Positions 1-6,005 of a DNA stretch of 17,601 bases are shown piece by piece (the first letter of the stretch is position 1; each line of letters opens with the position of its first letter). This stretch comes from Chloroflexota bacterium (lineage in GTDB: Bacteria > Chloroflexota > Limnocylindria > QHBO01): positions 1 to 17,601 of the forward strand of contig JAOUHE010000020.1 of assembly GCA_029865285.1 (NCBI GenBank), read 5' to 3'. A model generated the notes under the pieces. It ran no database searches. It saw nothing but the letters and a program-made list of their open reading frames with translations, and had not been told where the DNA came from. A program made the translations under genes and the position numbers.

Positions 1-248
1 GCGTAGAGCGTGAACTGGCTCACCACCAGGAAGGCACCGCCCACATCACCGATGGCGAGGTTCGTGCGCCCGCCGCTGTCCTCGAAGTAGCGCAGCGCGA
101 CCAGCTTGTCTGCCATGCGGTCGACCGTCTCGAGATCGTCACCGGTTGAGATCCCGACCAGGACCGATGCACCGGGCCCGATCCCACCCAGCAGCTCTCC
201 CCCGCTGCGGACCGCTGCCCGACTGACGCGCTGGACGACAAGGCGCAT
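1..248 (-). CDS. dtd: D-aminoacyl-tRNA deacylase, 3' end cut off by the window
   Basis: Only the first 82 codons are in the window. Reading the minus strand from the ATG at 248-246 gives a protein beginning MRLVVQRVSRAAV, then a segment RYFEDSGGRTNL and finally VVSQFTLYA at the window edge. The N-terminal start and the SQFTL motif, part of the active site of bacterial and eukaryotic Dtd, are diagnostic. The second signature (NxGP near the C terminus) would lie outside. The family is cytoplasmic and hydrolyses D-aminoacyl-tRNAs (and Gly-tRNA-Ala), keeping D-amino acids out of protein. The ATG is 4 bases after the stop of the upstream lipoprotein gene, so it is probably the next cistron of the same operon. 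No anomaly is visible in the part present. Confidence 0.93.
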   Translation of the reverse strand, partial: MRLVVQRVSRAAVRSGGELLGGIGPGASVLVGISTGDDLETVDRMADKLVALRYFEDSGGRTNLAIGDVGGAFLVVSQFTLY

Positions 249-252
249 CGGC

Positions 253-1863
253 TCAGGGGGACGTTGTCGGTGACGGCGATGATGAGGGGGCAGGCTGCGT
301 CGAGGTGACCGGCGCCGATGCCTCGCCCTCAACGGGCGGACCCAGCGCGCGTGCGGTGAAGCGGGCGGCCGCATTCCAGATCATCCAGCCGTGTGCCCCG
401 TTGTCGCTGGCGGCCTGCATCTCGGCGAGCACCTGGGCCGCCGAGTACGGCGGGAACGGCCCGTACCCAAAGTCCTGGATCCATGGTCTGATGACCATTC
501 TCAGCCCCGCCCGCTGCTCGTTCATGATCTGCAGCGTCTTGTTGATGACGTCGTAAGGATGGTCATTGGGCACGGCGAAGCCGAAGGTGCCGGGGCCGTA
601 ATGGCTGGGATAGACCATCGGGGAGAAGTAGTCCACGAAAGGCATGATCACCTCCGGGCGCTGACCGATCCCCTGATCGTCGGGCGCGATGAAGCTGATC
701 GGGAAGACGTCGGCGCCAAGAAACGTCCGCTTGGTCTCGAGCGCGTCCGAGACGAGCCGGAAGAGGCGCCGGATGGCGGGCAGGCGAAACGATTGCGTGT
801 TCGGCAGGTTCGTGTCGGCCACCGAGTAGTCGCCGTCACTGAAGAAGCGCACGTAATCGAGCTGGACCTCGTCGAATCCGCGGTCGGCAAGATCCGCCGC
901 CAGGGCCGCGATGTACTCAGCCACGCCCGGGTTGTATGGGTCCAGCCAGACGCCGCCCCCATAGTCGCGCCACGGCTGGCCGGTGGCGGAGTTCTGGACT
1001 GCCAGCTCCGGGCGAGCCCGTCCGATGGTGTTGTCCTTCATCACCACCAGGCGAGCGATGGTGTAGATACCGCGCTCCTTGAGCGGCGGCAGGACCTCGT
1101 CAAGGTCGAGTAGCGGCTGGTCCATGATCGAGCCGACAGCCACCGCGGCCGGCAGGTCGGTGGCCCAGTAGAGATTGCCGTTCGTCTCCTTCACGTCGAT
1201 CACCATGGCGTTCACCTCGGTGGCGTCGATCAGGTCGAGCATCGCGTCGAGCCGACCGACTCCTTCGAAGATGGCCGCAGGGGCGTAGAGCGCCCGGGCC
1301 TCGAACGCCGGCAGGACGACATCCTTGGTCATCTGATCGTCAATCGCGATCACTCCCAGTTGGCGGCCCGGCATCTTGTAGATGAGGGTTCCCGTCTCGG
1401 GAACATCGGGGAGGCTGTAGCGCCCGCCGGCGTCCGTCTCGACCAGCGTGGTGGATCCCTCCACGAAGACCCGCACGCCTGCGATGGGTTGGCCGCTGGC
1501 ATCGGCCACGCTGCCGCTCACCACGTTCGCGCGCAGCTCGATCTCAAGGTCGCCATCGTCGGGAACCGTCCCGCTGCCCGGGTCGTGTCCATCGGCCGAC
1601 GCTTCCACCGAAGCGCCCCGCATGGCCGTCAGCACAACCGAGCCGTCTTCCCCGGTCTGACCGGTCAGCGCACCCACGGTCAGGTTCGCGCCGATGACCG
1701 GGACGCCTGTCGTCCGCTCCACGACACGCACCGTCACCTCGCGGGGCTGCTCCGGCGTTGGCTGCGGGGTCGGCAAGAGCGGCACCGCGCCGCATGCGGC
1801 CAGGAGAAGCGCCACGACAATCAGGATCCCCGGTCCGCGCAGCGCCTGACCAGGGCGGGTCAT
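253..1863 (-). CDS. DUF4015-type putative glycoside hydrolase lipoprotein with two carboxypeptidase-regulatory-like domains
   Basis: A 536-residue protein. Residues 11-24 form a hydrophobic stretch ending in LLAAC followed by G, a lipobox with Cys24 as the lipidated residue, so it is probably membrane-anchored and exported. A Pro-rich linker follows. Two beta-rich repeats resembling carboxypeptidase-regulatory-like (CarboxypepD_reg) domains come next: about 42-112, and about 113-187 with GxPIAGVRVFV and TDAGGRYSLPDVP. The catalytic-type domain (about 190-515) carries VIDVKE (221-226), DEVQLDYVRF (331-340) and SPMVYPSHY (414-422), hallmarks of the DUF4015 / putative TIM-barrel glycosyl hydrolase family. 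Conserved acidic residues such as D336 are candidate catalytic residues by family analogy. The substrate is unknown. The tail (about 516-536) is Ser/Pro/Thr-rich. The ATG overlaps the rpe stop by four bases (ATGA). No close relative is known to me functionally. Confidence 0.85.
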   Translation of the reverse strand: MTRPGQALRGPGILIVVALLLAACGAVPLLPTPQPTPEQPREVTVRVVERTTGVPVIGANLTVGALTGQTGEDGSVVLTAMRGASVEASADGHDPGSGTVPDDGDLEIELRANVVSGSVADASGQPIAGVRVFVEGSTTLVETDAGGRYSLPDVPETGTLIYKMPGRQLGVIAIDDQMTKDVVLPAFEARALYAPAAIFEGVGRLDAMLDLIDATEVNAMVIDVKETNGNLYWATDLPAAVAVGSIMDQPLLDLDEVLPPLKERGIYTIARLVVMKDNTIGRARPELAVQNSATGQPWRDYGGGVWLDPYNPGVAEYIAALAADLADRGFDEVQLDYVRFFSDGDYSVADTNLPNTQSFRLPAIRRLFRLVSDALETKRTFLGADVFPISFIAPDDQGIGQRPEVIMPFVDYFSPMVYPSHYGPGTFGFAVPNDHPYDVINKTLQIMNEQRAGLRMVIRPWIQDFGYGPFPPYSAAQVLAEMQAASDNGAHGWMIWNAAARFTARALGPPVEGEASAPVTSTQPAPSSSPSPTTSP

Positions 1864-2540
1864 TCCGCGTCCTCGAGGGCTGCCGCGCGGAGAGCGGCCA
1901 CGACCGGAGCAAGGTCGCCCTGCTCTCGGTACAGGACCGAGCCGGCGACGAAGACTTCGCCGCCGGCCGCATGGGCGGCGCCGATGGTTCCGAGGTTCAC
2001 GCCACCATCCACTCCGATCGGCAGGTCAACACCACGGCGGTCGATCTGGTCGCGCAGGAAGGCCATCCGGGGGAGGACATCGTGGATGAGCTCCTGGCCG
2101 CCCCGCCCCGGATGCACGGTCATCACCAGCAGCAGCTCGATCCGGTCGAGGAACGGCAGCACCGCGTCGGCCGCCGTCTCGGGGTTCAGCGTCAGGCCGG
2201 CGCCTCGTCCGGCTGCGTGGATCGCATCGATGACAGCCCCAGGATCGTCGTCGGCCTCCACATGGAATGCGATCAGGTCGCTCCCCGCCTCGGCAAATGC
2301 GGTGACCTGCGAGAGCGGGCGGCTGACCATGAGGTGCGCGTGGTACGGCACGCTGCCGTAGGGTCGTAGCGATCGAATCGCGTTCGGCCCCATGGTGATG
2401 GCTTCCACGAAGTGGCCGTCCATCACATCGAAATGAAGAGAGTCACAGCCGGCATCCAGCGCGCGAACGGCCTCGTCTCCGAGTCGCGCGAAATCGGCGT
2501 TGAGCAGGCTGGCGCTGATCTGCGGCGTCCCGATGCTCAT
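1860..2540 (-). CDS. rpe: Ribulose-phosphate 3-epimerase
   Basis: 226 residues, the usual size. It interconverts D-ribulose 5-phosphate and D-xylulose 5-phosphate in the pentose phosphate pathway. Expected metal ligands are visible: His36 and Asp38 in LHFDVMDGHF, His69 in AHLM, and Asp178 in VDGG; Asp38 and Asp178 are also the catalytic acid/base pair. Phosphate-binding segments VMTVHPGRGGQ (139-149) and FVAGSVLY are present. Oddity: the usual loop is (N/H/W)PGFGGQ, and here Phe is replaced by Arg146. The open frame extends 27 codons further upstream, but that stretch lies inside rlmN and does not resemble the family. The ATG at 2540 immediately precedes the conserved ISASLLNADF and overlaps the rlmN stop (ATGA), which implies translational coupling. 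Confidence 0.95.
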   Translation of the reverse strand: MSIGTPQISASLLNADFARLGDEAVRALDAGCDSLHFDVMDGHFVEAITMGPNAIRSLRPYGSVPYHAHLMVSRPLSQVTAFAEAGSDLIAFHVEADDDPGAVIDAIHAAGRGAGLTLNPETAADAVLPFLDRIELLLVMTVHPGRGGQELIHDVLPRMAFLRDQIDRRGVDLPIGVDGGVNLGTIGAAHAAGGEVFVAGSVLYREQGDLAPVVAALRAAALEDAE

Positions 2541-3694
2541 GCCACCGGGACCTCGGCCCGGCGCACGTCGGAGCGGCCCGGCAGTTCCCGGCCGGCAAGC
2601 TGGGCGTGCAGCTGACCGCATGCCGCCTCGATCTCACGGCCGCGCGTGTCGCGGATGGTGACCGGCACCCCGGCACTGCGCACCGAGGCCGCGAAGGCGC
2701 TCACGCTAGCCGCCGCGGTCCCGCTCCAGCGCGAACCCGGGGTCGGGTTGAGGGGGATCAGGTTGACGTGGCAGAGCCATCCGGCGGCCAGATCCGCCAG
2801 GCGAGCTGCCTGCTGGAGCGAGTCGTTCACGCCGTCGATCAGTACGTACTCGAGGCTCACCCGTCTTCCCGTCACACCCGCGAACCGTCGTCCGGCTCCG
2901 AGGACCGCGGCAATCGGCCATTTGCGGTTGATCGGCACGAGCTCGTCCCGCAGGTCGTCGTCGGCCGCGTGCAGGCTGATCGCCAGGTTGACCTGCGGCA
3001 GCTCATCAACCATCCGGTCGATGCCCGGCACCACGCCCGAGGTGCTGACGGTGATGTGCCGGGCGCCGATGCCCAACCGCCCGGGATCGTTGAGCAGCCG
3101 GACCGCCTCGAAAACCCGATCGGCGTTGTTGAGCGGCTCGCCCATCCCCATGAAGACGATGTTGTAGTGCCCCGTGCGGGTCCCAGGACGCCAGTCCCGG
3201 CCGAGCGCGAGCCACGGCGATCGGTGCCAGTGCAGTACCTGGTCGACGATCTCGCCAGGGCTCAGTTGGCGGCCGAAGCCGGCCTGGCCGGTGGCGCAGA
3301 AGGGGCAGGCCACCGCGCATCCGGCCTGTGAACTGATGCAGATGGTCGTTCGCGCGGCCGCGCGGCCACGGGCCGGATAGTGCATCAGGACCGACTCGAC
3401 GCGCTGTCCATCGGCGAGCTCATGGACCGCCTTGGCGGTCTCTCCGCCATCGGCGACCAGCACATGACTGCCGGCGACCGAGGAGAAGTCGAATGCCGAC
3501 CCAAGGTCGGCCCGCAGCGCGCGTGGCAGATCGGTCAGGTCGTCAAAGGAAGCCGCCGTGGGCAGGTGCGCGCCGGCCAGCACCTGGCTCGTTCGGTACG
3601 CGGGCTCGCCGCGGGCGTCGAGCCACGCGGCGAGCAGTGCGGGGTCGACCTCGCTGATGGCGTTGCGAGGCGCGGTGAGGGTCAGATCAGTCAC
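2537..3694 (-). CDS. rlmN: Dual-specificity 23S rRNA / tRNA adenine-C2 methyltransferase (radical SAM)
   Basis: 385 residues. RlmN methylates C2 of adenosine in 23S rRNA (A2503 in E. coli numbering) and A37 of some tRNAs. The radical-SAM cluster cysteines are C126, C130 and C133 (CAVACPFC). C119 (in TICISSQAGC) and C359 (in EIEAACGQL) match the two catalytic cysteines of the family, the latter being the transiently methylated one. MGMGEPLNN, ITVSTSGVVPGI and NLAISLHA are further family blocks. The DTRGREIEAACGQL C terminus argues for RlmN rather than the resistance methylase Cfr, though the two are close paralogues. The start is GTG at 3694, giving an 8-base overlap with the metallopeptidase gene upstream; no better start is visible. 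Confidence 0.95.
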   Translation of the reverse strand: MTDLTLTAPRNAISEVDPALLAAWLDARGEPAYRTSQVLAGAHLPTAASFDDLTDLPRALRADLGSAFDFSSVAGSHVLVADGGETAKAVHELADGQRVESVLMHYPARGRAAARTTICISSQAGCAVACPFCATGQAGFGRQLSPGEIVDQVLHWHRSPWLALGRDWRPGTRTGHYNIVFMGMGEPLNNADRVFEAVRLLNDPGRLGIGARHITVSTSGVVPGIDRMVDELPQVNLAISLHAADDDLRDELVPINRKWPIAAVLGAGRRFAGVTGRRVSLEYVLIDGVNDSLQQAARLADLAAGWLCHVNLIPLNPTPGSRWSGTAAASVSAFAASVRSAGVPVTIRDTRGREIEAACGQLHAQLAGRELPGRSDVRRAEVPVA

Positions 3695-4433
3695 GACGCC
3701 CCATGACCAGCATCAGGTAGTACAGGAAGGTGAGGAGCGCGGCGAGAGCTGCTGCGACATACGTCCAGGCGGCCGCCTTCAGCACGTCACGCGCGCCGAC
3801 CTGGCGCTCGCCGGAAAGACCCAGGCTGCTGACGTACGCGAGCGCCCTGCCCGACGCGCCGATCTCGACCGGCAGCGTGACGAAGGTGAAGAGCACCGCG
3901 GCGCCAAAGAAGACCAGGCCGACCAGCGCGAGATTGAACATGTTGAACCACAGTCCGGCGATGATCAGCCAGGGGGCGATCCCCGATCCAAACTGCGCGG
4001 CAGGAACGATCGTCTGGCGCACGGCCATCCATCGATCCCCCTCGCGGTCCTGCGCGGCGTGGCCCACCTCGTGCGCGATCACCGCCGCGGCAGCGACGGA
4101 GAGGCGTCCGCTCCCGTCGGGGAAGCCGACGGCGCGACGCACCGGGTCGTAGGCGCCGATCTGCGCCGTGCCTGCCACGGCCGAACTGACGCGCAGCACC
4201 TTGCCACGCGGGTCGTAGTGATCGGTGAGATTGCCGGGCACCGGCTCAATCTGCACGTCGCTCAGTCCCTGACGGTCGAGAAGCCGCCGGGCGAAGTCGA
4301 ACGCGGACAGGTTGATGCCCGAGTCGACCGCGGACCAGCGGGCGTAGGTCGAGCGGACTCGCCAGGCCGCCCAGCCGGTGACGGCGATGCTCGGAAGCAT
4401 CACCAGCAGAATGTACGGAAGGAATCCACCCAT
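3687..4433 (-). CDS. YugP-like membrane zinc metallopeptidase
   Basis: 248 residues from the preferred ATG. The zinc site HEVGHAAQ (His121, Glu122, His125 in this numbering), LTDHYDPR, FTFVTLPVEIGASGRAL and GARDVLKAAAWTYVAAAL identify the Zn_peptidase_2 / YugP family of integral-membrane proteases. These are often linked to surface-protein turnover, but with no well-established substrate. Hydrophobic segments lie near residues 3-19, 137-180 (two spans) and 208-236. Odd: between LRVSS and SVAAAAVIAHE there are about 20 extra residues (AGTAQIGAYDP to GSGR) where relatives known to me have a short link. Start choice: a GTG at 4448 is in frame, but it is buried inside a perfect Shine-Dalgarno (4445-4453), so ATG 4433 is preferred. 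It overlaps rlmN by 8 bases. Confidence 0.86.
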   Translation of the reverse strand: MGGFLPYILLVMLPSIAVTGWAAWRVRSTYARWSAVDSGINLSAFDFARRLLDRQGLSDVQIEPVPGNLTDHYDPRGKVLRVSSAVAGTAQIGAYDPVRRAVGFPDGSGRLSVAAAAVIAHEVGHAAQDREGDRWMAVRQTIVPAAQFGSGIAPWLIIAGLWFNMFNLALVGLVFFGAAVLFTFVTLPVEIGASGRALAYVSSLGLSGERQVGARDVLKAAAWTYVAAALAALLTFLYYLMLVMGRRD

Positions 4434-4444
4434 GACGGTCGTGC

Positions 4445-4453
4445 TCACCTCCT
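4445..4453 (-). promoter_or_regulatory. Full-length Shine-Dalgarno deciding the metallopeptidase start
   Basis: The minus strand reads AGGAGGTGA, complementary over nine bases to the usual 3' end of bacterial 16S rRNA. The GTG at 4448-4446 lies within it and so is unlikely to be the start. The ATG at 4433 is 11 bases downstream, slightly long but usable. Confidence 0.6.
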
Positions 4454-4467
4454 AAGGAAGCGGGCCG

Positions 4468-4496
4468 AGTATAGCCGAGCACCCGGCGGAATCGGT
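4468..4496 (-). promoter_or_regulatory. Candidate promoter for the metallopeptidase-rlmN-rpe-lipoprotein-dtd operon
   Basis: A -10 element TATACT (4473-4468) sits in the only gap of about 80 bases between fmt and the next gene. The base block 17 bases upstream (ACCGAT, 4496-4491) is a weak -35. Transcription would start near 4461, a few bases before the Shine-Dalgarno, giving a short leader. A weak 5-bp hairpin without a T-run (4499-4518) follows the fmt stop and is not a convincing terminator, so read-through from fmt is likely as well. Confidence 0.45.
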
Positions 4497-4516
4497 GAAG
4501 GGCCGATGAAGAAGCC

Positions 4517-5464
4517 CTATCCGGGGGGTCCGCCTCCTCCGAGCAGCACGTGGTCACGTGGGAGCCCACGCCGCCAGGCGTCGGCGGGCATGGCGGCACG
4601 CCCCTCCGGCTGCACGATTTCGAGCGCGAGCGCCCCCTGGCCGCAGGCGACCCACGGCATCTCCCCCGGGAGCAGGGCACCGATCGGGACCCCCTCCACG
4701 CCGGCGACCGGGTGCGCCGCCCTGACATGAAGCCGGCGCCCGTCGAGCGTGGTCCATGCCCCCGGCCACGGCTGCAGCGCACGCACCTGCCGGTCGATCA
4801 CCTGGGCCGGCTGACGCCAGTCGATCCATCCGTCGAGACGCCGGAACGGGCGAATGAGCGTGGCCGCGGCTTCGTCCTGGGGCGTGAGCGTGATCTCGCC
4901 ATCGGCCCAGCGCTTCAGCTCGCCGGGCACGACCTCGGCCGCCAGCGCGGCGAGTCGGGCCTCGAGATCGGGCGTCGTCTCCCGGCCGGTGAGCGGAAGC
5001 GGCCACTGCGCAACGATGGGACCCGCGTCGAGGCTCTCGGTCATCACCATGAGACTCAGACCAGCCACCGTATCCCCCGCCAGGATCGTGGACGCCACCG
5101 GCGCCGCTCCCCGATGCCGCGGCAGGAGAGACGGATGGACGTTCAGCGGCGGGCGCGGAGCGAGCGCCAGCAGATCACCCGGGATGAGCTGACCGTAGGC
5201 GACCAGGAGCAATCCATCGGGAGCGTAGGAACGCAGGATCTCGGTCCCCTCGTGCGATCGCACCCGGCGGGGCGTCTCCACCCGGAGATCGTGGGCACGG
5301 GCCCAGGCCGCAACCAGAGATGGACGGGTCTCCAGCCCGCGCCCGGCGGGGCGGTCTGGCTGGCTGATGATCAGCAGCTCGTCGGCGATGTCCGGCAGTC
5401 GAGCGAGGAGCGGCACGCCGATCGCGCCGGTGCCCAGGAAGGCGATCCGCCCGATCCCGGCCAC
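4517..5464 (-). CDS. fmt: Methionyl-tRNA formyltransferase
   Basis: 315 residues, normal length. The enzyme transfers a formyl group from 10-formyl-tetrahydrofolate to initiator Met-tRNA. The catalytic triad N108, H110 and D146 is visible in NVHPSLLPRHRGAAP and SLDAGPI. The tRNA-contacting loop DRPAGRGLETRPSLV (37-51) matches the family loop PDRPAGRG...PSPV, and the N terminus IAFLGTGAIGVPLL is the Rossmann start. The C-terminal OB-like domain (about 210-310) is complete. The start is GTG (5464), sharing one base with the TAG stop of def (TAGTG), a classic def-fmt coupling. Confidence 0.95.
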   Translation of the reverse strand: MAGIGRIAFLGTGAIGVPLLARLPDIADELLIISQPDRPAGRGLETRPSLVAAWARAHDLRVETPRRVRSHEGTEILRSYAPDGLLLVAYGQLIPGDLLALAPRPPLNVHPSLLPRHRGAAPVASTILAGDTVAGLSLMVMTESLDAGPIVAQWPLPLTGRETTPDLEARLAALAAEVVPGELKRWADGEITLTPQDEAAATLIRPFRRLDGWIDWRQPAQVIDRQVRALQPWPGAWTTLDGRRLHVRAAHPVAGVEGVPIGALLPGEMPWVACGQGALALEIVQPEGRAAMPADAWRRGLPRDHVLLGGGGPPG

Positions 5465-5970
5465 TAGATGCTGGCGGTGGCGGCTTCCTCCACCTCGCTC
5501 GGTCGTTCGCTGACCCGCACCAACTCCTCGAGCGAGTCGAGGTAGTCGATGTACAGGATCCCGTTGAGATGGTCAATCTCGTGCTGGAGCGCGCGGGCGA
5601 ACAGCTCCTCGCCCTTCACCCGGAACTCCTTGCCATGGCGGTCGCGAGCCTTGACGGTCACCTTGGCGTGACGTTTCACTTCGGCGACGAACCCGGGGAC
5701 GGAGAGACACCCCTCCCAGTCGATCACCTCGCCGCTGGCGCGCACGATCTGTGGATTGATCAGTTCGGTGATCTCGTCCTCGAGCTCGATGATGGCCACC
5801 TGCAGCGGTACGCCGATCTGGTTGGCAGCAAGACCGATTCCGGGGGCATCTCGCATCGTCTCGAGCATGTCGTCGAGGAGCCGATGCAGCGACGCGTCGA
5901 AATGCGTCACCCTGCGGGCGCGCTCGCGAAGGATCGGCTCTTCGGCGGTGAGGATCTGGCGAATGACCAT
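5464..5970 (-). CDS. def: Peptide deformylase
   Basis: 168 residues. It removes the formyl group from nascent N-terminal methionine. The three signature motifs are intact: GIGLAANQIG (44-53), EGCLSVPG (86-93, metal ligand Cys88) and QHEIDHLNG (129-137; metal ligands His130 and His134, catalytic Glu131). Length and lack of insertions fit a type 1 enzyme. A much longer open frame continues upstream to 6855, but that part runs in another frame through priA. MVIRQILTAEEPILRERA is the typical deformylase N terminus, so ATG 5970 is the start. No Shine-Dalgarno is visible upstream; see the candidate leaderless promoter. Confidence 0.95.
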   Translation of the reverse strand: MVIRQILTAEEPILRERARRVTHFDASLHRLLDDMLETMRDAPGIGLAANQIGVPLQVAIIELEDEITELINPQIVRASGEVIDWEGCLSVPGFVAEVKRHAKVTVKARDRHGKEFRVKGEELFARALQHEIDHLNGILYIDYLDSLEELVRVSERPSEVEEAATASI

Positions 5971-5977
5971 TGCCGAT

Positions 5978-5983
5978 ATTGTA
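5978..5983 (-). promoter_or_regulatory. Candidate -10 element giving a leaderless def transcript
   Basis: TACAAT lies exactly 7 bases before the def ATG, so initiation at the usual distance would put +1 at or next to the A of ATG. There is no purine-rich ribosome-binding site in the 35-base priA-def gap. No good -35 is seen. Leaderless genes with this geometry are common in several high-GC phyla; here it is inference from spacing. Confidence 0.4.
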
Positions 5984-6005
5984 CCGATGGCGTCAGCCGG
6001 AGCGG

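Noticed and set aside
2537..3694. Cfr-type resistance methyltransferase instead of RlmN
   Set aside because: The housekeeping context and the DTRGREIEAACGQL C-terminal block fit RlmN, and nothing suggests transfer.
4499..4518. Hairpin after the fmt stop as a terminator
   Set aside because: Only five pairs with a ten-base loop and no T-run on the minus strand; too weak to call.
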